A stretch of 37,695 nucleotides of DNA from Paucimonas sp. GTDB lineage: Bacteria > Pseudomonadota > Gammaproteobacteria > Pseudomonadales > Pseudomonadaceae. Location: positions 1 through 37,695 of the forward strand of contig JAIRVG010000034.1 in NCBI GenBank assembly GCA_031253995.1, written 5' to 3'. The notes under the pieces were generated by a model. That model worked only from the letters and a program-made list of their open reading frames with translations. It ran no database searches and was not told the DNA's origin. Positions 1 to 7,253 of the stretch are shown here, piece by piece (position 1 is the stretch's first letter; every line of letters starts with the position of its first letter). Made by a program: the position numbers and the translations under genes.

Positions 1-110
1 TTGCGCAGGGATTCCAGCAGGTCGAGGTTTTCCTCGCCGGGAATGCCGAACACATACTCGACACCTTCGTTTTCCAGGCATTGCACAACGACATCGGCGG
101 CCTTGGCCAT
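1..110 (-). CDS. Acetolactate synthase-like TPP enzyme, N-terminal fragment
   Basis: Only the first 36 codons are in the window; the gene runs off the left edge. The start is the ATG at 108-110. The visible residues (MAKAADVVVQCLENEGVEYV, then FGIPGEENLDLL) form the start of the TPP-enzyme N-terminal (pyrimidine-binding) domain, with the FGIPGEEN turn seen in acetolactate synthase large subunits and related decarboxylases. Members normally condense two pyruvates to acetolactate, but the fragment is too short to separate acetolactate synthase from benzoylformate- or oxalyl-CoA-type relatives. Its 5' side faces the REP element at 168-258, so its promoter should lie between 111 and about 167. 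Confidence 0.7.
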   Translation of the reverse strand, partial: MAKAADVVVQCLENEGVEYVFGIPGEENLDLLESLR

Positions 111-167
111 CTTGCTTGTAACCTCAAATAGTGCAGGAAGAACACAACTCCCAAGGATTGCACACTC

Positions 168-258
168 CCTGTGGGAGCTGGCTTGCCAGCGATGAGGCCG
201 GCACTGACCAGGATGTTGTCAGGTCGGGCTCTATCGCTGGCAAGCCAGCTCCCACAGG
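168..258. repeat. REP/BIME palindrome (GTGGGAGCTGGCTTGCCAGC family)
   Basis: Two inverted arms lie in the gap between the aldehyde dehydrogenase stop and the TPP enzyme start: CCTGTGGGAGCTGGCTTGCC at the left, and its reverse complement ending in CAAGCCAGCTCCCACAGG at the right, with about 35 bases between the cores. The same core recurs at 5395-5603. Elements of this kind are common extragenic palindromes in Pseudomonas and often sit at transcript ends. Confidence 0.85.
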
Positions 259-289
259 ACTGCAACCAGCCCTGAGATCTCTATAGGAA

Positions 290-1741
290 TCAGGCCAGCT
301 GATAGGTGGTCTTGGTCCGGGTGAAGAACTGCCGGGCATGGGTGCCCTGCTCCCGCGAACCGAGGCTGGAGGCACCGTTGCCACCGAACGGCACGTGGTA
401 GTCCACCCCCGCCGTCGGCAGGTTGACCATGACCATGCCCGCCGAGCTGTTGCGCTTGAAATGCTCGGCATGCTTGAGCGACGTGGTGACGATGCCGGCG
501 GACAGACCGAACAGCGTGTCCTCGGCCGCCGCGAACGCTTCCTCGTAATTGCGCACTTTCAGCACGCTCAGCACCGGCCCGAAGATCTCCTCGCGGTAGA
601 TACGCATTTCAGGCGTCACCTCGGTGAACAGCGCCGGAGTGAAGAAGAAGGCGCCCGCCTCGTTCTCGATCCGCTCGCCACCACACACCAGCTTCGCCCC
701 CTGCTCGCGGCCGCTGGCCACATAGGACAGGTTCTGCTCCAGCTGCCGGCCATCCACCACCGGGCCGATATCGGTCTCGGCCTGCAAGGCATCTCCGACC
801 TTCAACGCGGACGTGCGCTCGGCCAGGCGCCAGACAAAGGCGTCATGAATGCCCTCGGTGACGATCACCCGCGAACTCGCCGTGCAGCGCTGCCCGGTAC
901 TGAAGAACGAGCCGTTCAGCGCCACGTCCACCGCCTGCTCCAGGTCGGCGTCGTCGAGGACGATCAGCGGGTTCTTGCCGCCCATTTCCAGCTGGACTTT
1001 CTTCATGCCCTCGGCCGCCAGCCTGGCGATCTGCCGGCCAGTGCCTTCCGATCCGGTAAAGCTGATGCCATCGATCAACGGCGACCGGATGATGGTGTCG
1101 CCGACGCTGCGGCCAGGGCCGATCAGCATGTTGAACACGCCCGCCGGCAGGCCGGAACGGGAAATGATCTCCGCCAGCGCCCAGGCCGAGGACGGCACCA
1201 GTTCCGCCGGCTTGAACACCACGCAGTTGCCGAAGCACAGGGCCGGGGCGATCTTCCATGCCGGAATGGCGATGGGGAAGTTCCACGGGGCGATGATGCC
1301 GATCACACCCAGCGGCTGGGTGAACACGTCGATGCCCACGTCCTGGCGTACCGAAGCGTATTTCTCGCCCTCGGCGCGCAGGGCTTCCTGGGCGTAGAAC
1401 TTGAACGAACGACCGGCGCGGTCCACTTCGCCGAGGGCCTCACGGACGATCTTGCCTTCCTCGCGGGCCAGCAGGCGCGCAAGCTCTTCGCGACGGGCGA
1501 GGATCTCGCTGCCGATGAAGTCCAGGGCGTCGGCGCGCTGCTGCGGGTTGCTCCGTGCCCAGCCTGGCTGGGCCCGGCGCGCGGCGGCGATGGCCTGCTC
1601 GGTGAGGGCCTGGTCGGCGCGCACGAAGCGCTCGATGACTTCGCCGGGGTTGGACGGGTTGCGGTTGTCCAGCAGGTCGCTGCCGCTGTCCAGGGCGACG
1701 AAGGCGCCGTCGACGAAGCTGCTCTTGGTGATCAGGGTCAT
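290..1741 (-). CDS. NAD(P)-dependent aldehyde dehydrogenase, ketoglutarate-semialdehyde-dehydrogenase-like
   Basis: A 483-residue soluble ALDH oxidising an aldehyde to a carboxylate. Family landmarks are all present: APWNFP near 151-156, the FTGSEGTG cofactor loop at 228-235, the general base Glu252 in LEMGGKNP, and the catalytic Cys286 in STGQRCTASS. The FFSTGQRCTASSR and GGNGASSLGSREQG stretches resemble alpha-ketoglutarate semialdehyde dehydrogenases, but the exact aldehyde cannot be read from the sequence. It is the last gene of a three-gene operon. Its ATG overlaps the stop of the hydroxyacid dehydrogenase gene (ATGA), indicating translational coupling. The neighbouring FAD amine oxidase could supply the aldehyde. 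The family call is firm; the substrate is unknown. Confidence 0.9.
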   Translation of the reverse strand: MTLITKSSFVDGAFVALDSGSDLLDNRNPSNPGEVIERFVRADQALTEQAIAAARRAQPGWARSNPQQRADALDFIGSEILARREELARLLAREEGKIVREALGEVDRAGRSFKFYAQEALRAEGEKYASVRQDVGIDVFTQPLGVIGIIAPWNFPIAIPAWKIAPALCFGNCVVFKPAELVPSSAWALAEIISRSGLPAGVFNMLIGPGRSVGDTIIRSPLIDGISFTGSEGTGRQIARLAAEGMKKVQLEMGGKNPLIVLDDADLEQAVDVALNGSFFSTGQRCTASSRVIVTEGIHDAFVWRLAERTSALKVGDALQAETDIGPVVDGRQLEQNLSYVASGREQGAKLVCGGERIENEAGAFFFTPALFTEVTPEMRIYREEIFGPVLSVLKVRNYEEAFAAAEDTLFGLSAGIVTTSLKHAEHFKRNSSAGMVMVNLPTAGVDYHVPFGGNGASSLGSREQGTHARQFFTRTKTTYQLA

Positions 1742-2706
1742 GCGCTGCGCATCCTTTTTTCCGGGTTGTGGCGGTCGTGCCAGGCGTCGATGTTGTCCAC
1801 CGCGCGGTCCATCAATTGCTGCATGGCGTCTTCGCTGCTCCAGGCGATATGCGGGTTGAGCAGGAAATCGTCGCGTTCGAGCAGCTGGAACAGCGGGTCG
1901 CGCGGGTGCAACGGCTCGTGCTCGACCACGTCCAGGGCCACGCCGCCTAAGCGGTCGGCCTGCAACGCGGCGATCAGCGCGGCTTCGTTGACGATGCCGC
2001 CGCGACCGGTGTTGACCAGCACCGCGTCGGGTTTCATCAGGGCCAGTTGCGGGGCGTCGATCAGGTTGTAGGTTTCCGGGGTCAGCGGCGCGTTGATCGA
2101 GAGGATGTCGCAAGTCTGCAGCAACTCGTTCAGCGGCCGGCAGTCCGCTCCCGTGCGCTTGCCGCCACGGTCCTCGAACAGCACCTCGATATCGAACGCC
2201 CGAGCCAGCCCGGCCAGACGCATGGCGATCGGGCCACTGCCGATGATCGCCATGCGCTTGCCACGGATGTCGCGGATGCGGTGGTCGAAGTAGATGTTGC
2301 GAAACGGCGCGGTGCCGTCGCGCACCTGGCGCATCAGGCGAGTGAACGCCGCCGGACGACGGAACAGCTCCAGGATCATCGCCATGCTGTGCTCGGCCAC
2401 GGTGTTGGCGGCGTAGCCCGGCACGCTGGAGACCTCGATGCCATGGGCGTCGCAGTAGTCGACATCGACGATGTCGCGACCGGTCAGGGCCAGCGAGATC
2501 ATCTTCAGCTTCGGCAGCTGACGCAGGTGTTCCTCGCGCAGCGGCACGCTGCAGGTCAGGGCCACGGTGGCGTCGCGCAGGTGTTCGAGGACCTGCTCGG
2601 GCCGGGTGTAGGCGTACTGTTGCCATTGGTGCGCGCAGGCGGGACGCTTCAGGCGGGTCGATGCCGCCAGGCCGTCGTCGTCCAGGAATACGATCTTTTC
2701 GATCAC
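1738..2706 (-). CDS. D-isomer-specific 2-hydroxyacid dehydrogenase
   Basis: A 322-residue NAD(P)-dependent 2-hydroxyacid dehydrogenase interconverting a 2-hydroxy acid and a 2-keto acid. The Rossmann motif is IIGSGPIA at about 154-161, with Ala where many relatives have Gly. The catalytic triad is visible as Arg235 (VNTGRGG), Glu264 (EHEP) and His286 (NPHIAWS). I chose the GTG at 2704-2706 because AAGGA sits seven bases upstream, just past the stop of the FAD oxidoreductase gene. The upstream in-frame ATG at 2737-2739 lies inside the preceding gene and would add an uncharacteristic lysine-rich leader. The 3' end overlaps the ALDH start by four bases. The substrate is not deducible; glyoxylate/hydroxypyruvate-type reductases share this scaffold. 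Confidence 0.88.
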   Translation of the reverse strand: MIEKIVFLDDDGLAASTRLKRPACAHQWQQYAYTRPEQVLEHLRDATVALTCSVPLREEHLRQLPKLKMISLALTGRDIVDVDYCDAHGIEVSSVPGYAANTVAEHSMAMILELFRRPAAFTRLMRQVRDGTAPFRNIYFDHRIRDIRGKRMAIIGSGPIAMRLAGLARAFDIEVLFEDRGGKRTGADCRPLNELLQTCDILSINAPLTPETYNLIDAPQLALMKPDAVLVNTGRGGIVNEAALIAALQADRLGGVALDVVEHEPLHPRDPLFQLLERDDFLLNPHIAWSSEDAMQQLMDRAVDNIDAWHDRHNPEKRMRSA

Positions 2707-2716
2707 GGTCCGATCC

Positions 2717-4108
2717 TTATTTTTTTTGGGCGGGTACATAACCGGCCGGTGCCATGGACACCAGCACGCGGGTGAGAGGGCCGGCGTCCTGGTCGTGGTC
2801 TTCCAGGCTCTCCTTGCGCACCAGGGCATCGCGGACCATGTGCGCGCCGAAGAAGCGGAACGGCTCCGGCGGCAGGAGTTTCATCTTCTGGTTGACCAGG
2901 CCGCAGTTGGCCCACTCGTCGTTGGCGCGGGTGGCCAGCGACTTGATGATGCGGCTGGCGAACACCGTGGTGGCGACGCCGTTGCCGGAGAAGCCGATGC
3001 CGTAGCTGACGGTCTGGTGGTGGTCGAGGTAGCCGAAGTTGGGCAGGCCCTTCATGGCCCGGTCGATCGGTCCGGTCCAGCTGCTGACCACCGGCACGTC
3101 CTGCAGTTGCGGGTACAGGCGGCGCAGTTCGGCGGCGACCTTGTCGGCGGCCGGCGAAGGCTTTTCATAGAGGTTGCCGATGCGCCCGGCATAGGCGAAC
3201 TGGCCCAGCGGCTTGCCGAACACCACGCGGCCGTCCGGGGTGTTGCGCCAGTAGTTGAGCACGGTGCGCGAGTCGGTCATGCACTCGCCGCCGCTGAAGC
3301 CGATGGCGTCCAGCTTGGCCTTGACCGGCGCGGTGGCCACCATGTCGCTGGACATGATCGCGATCATCCGCCGCAGCTCAGGGAACTGCGCGCCCCAGGC
3401 GTTCAGTGCGAGCACCACGTGGTTGGCCTTCACATGGCCCTTGGCGGTGTGCACCACCGGGTTCTTGCCGCGTTCCAGGTGGGTGAACGGCGATTTCTCG
3501 AAGATCTTCACCCCCAGCTTCAGGGCAACCCGGCGCAGGCCGCGGGCGAGCATGGCTGGCTGCACGGTGGCGGCGTTGGGGTCGAAGATGCCGCCCAGGA
3601 CCAGCGGCGAGCCGACGCGGCCACGGATGGTTTCCCGGTCCAGTTCCTTGAACGGGTTGACGCCGAGCTTCTCCAGGCCCTCGGTGAGCACCCGCCAGGA
3701 GTTCATCTGGCGCTGGTTGGTGGCGGTCCACAGCCAGCCATCCTTGCGGTACTGGGCGTCGATGCCGTGCTCTTCGCAGAAGGTGCCGATCTCGTCGATG
3801 GCCGATTCCGCCGCCTCGCAGATACGCCGTGCCTCGACGTCGCCGCAGATGGTGCGCACCGACAGGTACTTGCCCCACCAGTTGGTCGCCACGCCGCCGT
3901 TGCGGCCGCTGGCGCCGGAGCCGCAGCGGTCGCGCTCGACGATGACGATGGACTTCTCCGGATGTGCCTGCTTCAGGCGGATCGCCGACCAGAGGCCAAG
4001 GAAGCCGCCGCCGACGATACACACGTCGGCCTGGAGGGAGTCCTCCAGTTCGGGGGCCAGATCGCAATCCAGGTCGAGCGCCTGGGCATACCAGAATCCA
4101 CGGTACAT
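2717..4108 (-). CDS. FAD-dependent amine/amino acid oxidoreductase (DAO fold)
   Basis: About 463 residues of the DadA/PuuB-like D-amino acid oxidase family, which oxidise a C-N bond to an imine. The dinucleotide-binding motif VCIVGGGFLG lies at about 29-38, followed by the acidic residue of VERD and the typical GASGRNGGVA turn. The C-terminal FAD contact GIGFSGNGVATT is present. There is no signal peptide, so it is probably cytosolic. I prefer the ATG at 4106-4108 because AAAGG lies 10 bases upstream. ATGs at 4147 and 4129 are in frame but lack a ribosome site. It is the first gene of an operon with a hydroxyacid dehydrogenase and an ALDH, divergent from a GlxA-type regulator that probably controls it. 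It may deaminate or dealkylate an amine whose aldehyde and hydroxyacid products the neighbours process; this is inference. Confidence 0.87.
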   Translation of the reverse strand: MYRGFWYAQALDLDCDLAPELEDSLQADVCIVGGGFLGLWSAIRLKQAHPEKSIVIVERDRCGSGASGRNGGVATNWWGKYLSVRTICGDVEARRICEAAESAIDEIGTFCEEHGIDAQYRKDGWLWTATNQRQMNSWRVLTEGLEKLGVNPFKELDRETIRGRVGSPLVLGGIFDPNAATVQPAMLARGLRRVALKLGVKIFEKSPFTHLERGKNPVVHTAKGHVKANHVVLALNAWGAQFPELRRMIAIMSSDMVATAPVKAKLDAIGFSGGECMTDSRTVLNYWRNTPDGRVVFGKPLGQFAYAGRIGNLYEKPSPAADKVAAELRRLYPQLQDVPVVSSWTGPIDRAMKGLPNFGYLDHHQTVSYGIGFSGNGVATTVFASRIIKSLATRANDEWANCGLVNQKMKLLPPEPFRFFGAHMVRDALVRKESLEDHDQDAGPLTRVLVSMAPAGYVPAQKK

Positions 4109-4319
4109 AGTGAGGGTGCCTTTGAGCATGTTGGTTTTTGCCGACATGATGCGGAGCAGGCACGCCCCTCGACTATTACGCCCATGACAATTGATAGAAG
4201 GGTCACGTCAAACCCCCGCCATTTGTCCAGAATTTGCTATTTGCTGAGATTCATATGATATGACGGACGAAGTTCCCTCCCTAGAATGAGGGCGTCCGAA
4301 CCATCCCAGGTAAATCGCC
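4109..4319. promoter_or_regulatory. Divergent promoter region, FAD oxidase operon / GlxA regulator
   Basis: This is the control region between the two divergent transcripts. It is more AT-rich than its surroundings (GAATTTGCTATTTGCTGAG, and the palindrome TCATATGA at 4251-4258). An interrupted hairpin lies at 4264-4298: CGGACG and CCCTC on the left pair with GAGGG and CGTCCG on the right, around CCTAGAAT. It lies 21 bases before the regulator's ATG, so it could be an autoregulatory operator or a leader stem-loop. No clear -35/-10 pair can be assigned. Confidence 0.45.
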
Positions 4320-5381
4320 ATGCTGCATGCAGAGCAGTCTCCCGGCCCCGAGATCCCCGAAGCCGCCAGCCAGGTCAAGCCCGAGCTGCGCGTCGGTTTC
4401 GTCCTGTTGAACCAGTTCACCCTGGTGCCGGTGGCCGGCCTGGTGGACTCGCTGCGCTTCGCCGCGGACAAGTCGTTCCGCAGCCAGCAGGTGTTCTGCC
4501 AGTGGGACTGGATGACCCTCAACGACCAGCCGATCACCGCCAGCTGCGGCATGCCGATCTCGCCGACCAAGCCGTTGAACATGTGGGCGCAGTACGACTA
4601 CATCGTCCTCGCCGGTGGCCTGCTGGGCGAGACGCGCAACCCGCCGGACTGGCTGCTGGACGCCCTGCGCGACCTGCACGCGGCGGGCATCCCGATCATC
4701 GCCCTGTGCTCCGGCTCCTTCGTCCTCGGCAAGGCCGGTTTGCTCGACGGCCGCCGCTGCGCCCTGCACTTCACCCTGCGTGACGAGTTCAAGGAACGTT
4801 TCCCGCTATCCACGGCGGTGATCGACAAGAGCTACGTGGACGACCGCGGCATCATCACCTGCCCTGGCGGCACGGCCATCGACCTGGCGGCCAACCTGAT
4901 CCGTCGTCACTGCGGTGCGGTGCGGGCGCAGAAAGGCCTGGAATACCTGCTGGTGGAAGAGCGCAGCGAAGAGACCGAGGCGCCGGCCAACAGCGACAGC
5001 CTGTACCGCAACGACCGGGTCGAGCGGGCCATCGCCTTCATGCGCGCCAACCTGGATGCCTCGATGACCTTGAAGGCGGTGGCCGAGGCCGTGGGTACTC
5101 ACCCACGGCAGTTGCACCGCGAGTTCGTCGCCAATACCCAGGAACCGCCGGCCAACTACTGGCGCAAGTTGCGCCTGGAGCATGCGCGGCGGCTACTGGT
5201 GAATACCAGCCAGAACATCACCACCATTGCCCTCGCCTGCGGGTTTTCCGATGCGTCGCATTTCATTCTGTGGTTCCGCAAACAGTACGGGGAGACGCCG
5301 TACACCTTCCGCAAGCGGCGGCATGAGGTGGAGCGGTTCGATTGGCATGGGGATCGAGTGGGGCTGGATCCGGAACTTTGA
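4320..5381 (+). CDS. GlxA-family AraC-type transcriptional regulator (DJ-1/PfpI + AraC HTH)
   Basis: A 353-residue regulator. An N-terminal DJ-1/PfpI-like sensor domain (about 20-190) retains a Cys in the nucleophile-elbow position (IIALCSGSFVLGKAGLLDG). It is followed by an AraC double helix-turn-helix (about 235-335; MTLKAVAEAVGTHPRQLHRE and ITTIALACGFSDASHF). Characterised Pseudomonas members of this architecture (GbdR, CdhR, ArgR-like) respond to amines, betaines and amino acids. It is divergent from the FAD oxidase/hydroxyacid dehydrogenase/ALDH operon, which is its likely target. The last 15 or so codons lie in a tandemly duplicated segment (5333-5426 copied at 5459-5552), so the tail after the second helix-turn-helix may be recently acquired or exchanged. 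The ATG has AGG about 10 bases upstream. Confidence 0.88.
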   Translation: MLHAEQSPGPEIPEAASQVKPELRVGFVLLNQFTLVPVAGLVDSLRFAADKSFRSQQVFCQWDWMTLNDQPITASCGMPISPTKPLNMWAQYDYIVLAGGLLGETRNPPDWLLDALRDLHAAGIPIIALCSGSFVLGKAGLLDGRRCALHFTLRDEFKERFPLSTAVIDKSYVDDRGIITCPGGTAIDLAANLIRRHCGAVRAQKGLEYLLVEERSEETEAPANSDSLYRNDRVERAIAFMRANLDASMTLKAVAEAVGTHPRQLHREFVANTQEPPANYWRKLRLEHARRLLVNTSQNITTIALACGFSDASHFILWFRKQYGETPYTFRKRRHEVERFDWHGDRVGLDPEL

Positions 5382-5603
5382 TGGCGTTGCTGATGGCCTC
5401 ATCGCTGGCAAGCCAGCTCCCACAGGGTTCGCGGCGTACACACCACCCTGTGGCAGCGGCGGTTCGATTGGCATGGGGATCGGGTCGGGCTGGATCCGGA
5501 ACTTTGATGGCGTTGCTGATGACCTCATCGCTGGCAAGCCAGCTCCCACAGGTGGTGTGTACGCCGCGAACCCTGTGGGAGCTGGCTTGCCAGCGATGAG
5601 GCC
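5333..5603. repeat. Compound REP/BIME with tandem copy of the regulator 3' end
   Basis: Two nested structures occur here. First, 5333-5426 is repeated at 5459-5552 (offset 126 bases, three mismatches over 94). The unit covers the last codons and stop of the upstream regulator plus one REP core. Second, 5395-5447 and 5551-5603 form a perfect 53-bp inverted repeat containing GCTGGCAAGCCAGCTCCCAC and the GGGTTCGCGGCGTACACACC extension. No gene lies between 5382 and 5622. The block separates two convergent genes and can act as a two-way transcript end. Confidence 0.9.
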
Positions 5604-5622
5604 GGTAGCTGCAACGAGGCTT

Positions 5623-5964
5623 TCAGATTTGCCCGAACGCCTGGATCTCGATGCGATACCCCGGCGCCGCCAATGGCGCACCGACACAGGCCCGCACCGG
5701 CGGCAGCTCGCCGACCCAGGCGTCATACACCGCATTCATCGCCTCGAACTCGGCCATGTCGGCCAGCCAGATCTGCATGCGCGTGAGGTTGGCCTTGCCC
5801 GCGCCGACCTGGGCCAGCCAGCCTTCCAGCTGGGCCAGCACGCAGCGGGTCTGCGCGGCGATATCGCCGTCCAGGTCGAGGGCGACGATGCCGGAGGTTT
5901 CGATGCGGCCGTCCACCAGGACCATCTGGCTGGCACGCTTGCCGGGGTTGATACGTTCGATCAT
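5623..5964 (-). CDS. RidA-family enamine/imine deaminase
   Basis: A 113-residue protein of the RidA/YjgF/UK114 family, which hydrolyse reactive enamines and imines to keto acids and ammonia. The diagnostic C-terminal arginine is present as Arg91 (LPPVRACVGAP), with Glu106 in YRIEIQAFG. The protein is slightly shorter than the usual 125-130 residues because its N-terminus is brief. The ATG at 5962-5964 is preceded by an AGGGG-containing leader. It lies 10 bases downstream of the cupin gene, in the same direction. Next to an FAD amine oxidase and a reductase of the P5C/imine type, it probably clears imine products. Other RidA subgroups lacking the Arg do not deaminate, but this one has it. Confidence 0.9.
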   Translation of the reverse strand: MIERINPGKRASQMVLVDGRIETSGIVALDLDGDIAAQTRCVLAQLEGWLAQVGAGKANLTRMQIWLADMAEFEAMNAVYDAWVGELPPVRACVGAPLAAPGYRIEIQAFGQI

Positions 5965-5974
5965 GAGTGAACCC

Positions 5975-6325
5975 CTAGAACAGCACGTAGGTCTTGCGCA
6001 GGGTTTCGCGGATATCCCACACGCCTTCGCAGTTTTCCGGGAACAGCACGGCGTCGCCGGCACGCAGCTCGACAGGCTCGCCGCCGTCGGGGGTGAAGGT
6101 GCACCAGCCGCTGACGATATGGCTGAACTCGCGGTTCTTCAGATGGCGGCGGAACACGCCCGGGCTGCTTTCCCAGACGCCAATGGCAGCGTTGACGTCT
6201 TCGTCAGCCTGGTGCTGGCCGGTGGCGGCCTGGGCTACCGGCTCGCCGATAGGCAGCTTGGCGGGGGCCAGTTCGCCCAGTGGGGAGGCGGAGGCCTGGC
6301 GTACTACGGTGAGGACCTGGGTCAT
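5975..6325 (-). CDS. Small single-domain cupin (Cupin_3/DUF861-like)
   Basis: A 116-residue protein whose second half is a compact cupin barrel: the strands around EFSHIVSGWCTFTPDGG, VELRAGDAVLFPENCEGVW and DIRETLRKTYVLF match the Cupin_3 pattern. Such small cupins are found beside amine and ureide catabolic genes; a catalytic role is generally not established for them. The N-terminal 50 residues are Ala/Gln-rich and without recognisable fold. The start at 6323-6325 has AAGGA nearby. The gene sits between the P5C-reductase-like gene (136 bases upstream) and ridA (10 bases downstream), so it may share a transcript with either. Confidence 0.8.
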   Translation of the reverse strand: MTQVLTVVRQASASPLGELAPAKLPIGEPVAQAATGQHQADEDVNAAIGVWESSPGVFRRHLKNREFSHIVSGWCTFTPDGGEPVELRAGDAVLFPENCEGVWDIRETLRKTYVLF

Positions 6326-6430
6326 CGGGTAATCCTTGTTCTGGTGGAGGTTGGACTATGTCATCGGGATGGGGGGCGGCCCTATAACGGGCGGGACAAG
6401 ATCCGGCAGGGATGGGCTGGCTGACGGGAA

Positions 6431-6456
6431 TTGCGCCGCCCCGTGGCGGCGCGCAA
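6431..6456. other. GC-rich stem-loop downstream of the P5C-reductase-like gene
   Basis: TTGCGCCGCC pairs with GGCGGC(GC)GCAA around a CCGT loop, just past the minus-strand stop at 6461. No T-run follows in either direction, so it is not a classical intrinsic terminator. It may stabilise the mRNA end or attenuate readthrough into the cupin and ridA genes. Confidence 0.4.
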
Positions 6457-6460
6457 TGGC

Positions 6461-7243
6461 TTATGGCAAAGGCAGTTTCGAGCGGGTCAGCAAACCATCC
6501 AGCACCACCTCGCACGCCGCGCCCCAGGTCGCCCCCACGGGCTGGTGCATCAGTACCTTCAGCCCGTCGGCGGTAAAGGTCCCGGGGGTGGCAATGGCTT
6601 CGCCCAGCGCCTTGAGCGACTGCCCGGGCTGCGTCCGCGCGCTCAGCAAACAGTCCTGCAGGTTGCCCAGCACCAGGGTCCGTGCATCGGCCTCGGCCAT
6701 GCCCTTGTCGCACAGCCATTGCTGCAGATCGTCGAGCAGGAAGTAGAACCAGCCATTCATGCAGGCGGCCACGGTGGCCAGCTCGAACGCCGCTTCGTCC
6801 TCCAGCGCAACCAGGTTGCCGAGCGACGCGAACGCCCCCTGGGTCTCCCCGTCGGCAGGGCATACCACCACCGTGGACTGGTTGAACTGCGCGGCATAGG
6901 ACAGCATCAGGCGCACGCACTGCGCGGCGGGAAACAGCGTTGCCAACTGCTCCAGGCCGATGCCGGCAGCCAGCGACACCAGCCGCTGCCCGGGCCTCAA
7001 CCGCACCTCGGCGGCCACTGCCGCCACCTCGGGCGGACGCACGCCGAGCAACAGCAGTTCGGCAGCCTCGACCACCGCCTGGTTGTCGGCCAGGACCCGG
7101 CAATCGAAGTCCCTGGCCAGCGCCGCGGCGCGCGCGGCATTGCGTGGCGACAGCAGGATCTCGCCGGCAAACCCGGCGCGGCGCAGTCCGTGCACGACCT
7201 TTTCCGTCAGTTCGCCAACCCCGAGAATGCCCAGGCTGTGCAT
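6461..7243 (-). CDS. Pyrroline-5-carboxylate reductase-like NAD(P)-dependent reductase
   Basis: 260 residues with a Rossmann N-terminus (LGILGVGELTEKVV, glycine loop about 8-13) and the LGVRPPEV strand that corresponds to the LAVKPQ strand of ProC. Family members reduce a cyclic imine such as pyrroline-5-carboxylate. The usual ProC motifs MPN and GSGPAY are not evident; the equivalent regions read VRLMLSYAAQFNQS and CMNGWFYFLLDDL. It is therefore a divergent member and unlikely to be the housekeeping proC. A strong site (AAGGAGG) precedes the ATG, and the gene starts 10 bases after the FAD oxidase stop, so the two are co-transcribed. I infer that it reduces an imine made by that oxidase, or a related one. 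Confidence 0.78.
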   Translation of the reverse strand: MHSLGILGVGELTEKVVHGLRRAGFAGEILLSPRNAARAAALARDFDCRVLADNQAVVEAAELLLLGVRPPEVAAVAAEVRLRPGQRLVSLAAGIGLEQLATLFPAAQCVRLMLSYAAQFNQSTVVVCPADGETQGAFASLGNLVALEDEAAFELATVAACMNGWFYFLLDDLQQWLCDKGMAEADARTLVLGNLQDCLLSARTQPGQSLKALGEAIATPGTFTADGLKVLMHQPVGATWGAACEVVLDGLLTRSKLPLP

Positions 7244-7253
7244 GTGTCCTCCT

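Noticed and set aside
2717..2740. Run of eight A residues at the end of the FAD oxidase gene, as a possible programmed frameshift into the hydroxyacid dehydrogenase
   Set aside because: A stop follows at once in frame, and a good ribosome site plus GTG start explain the next gene without frameshifting.
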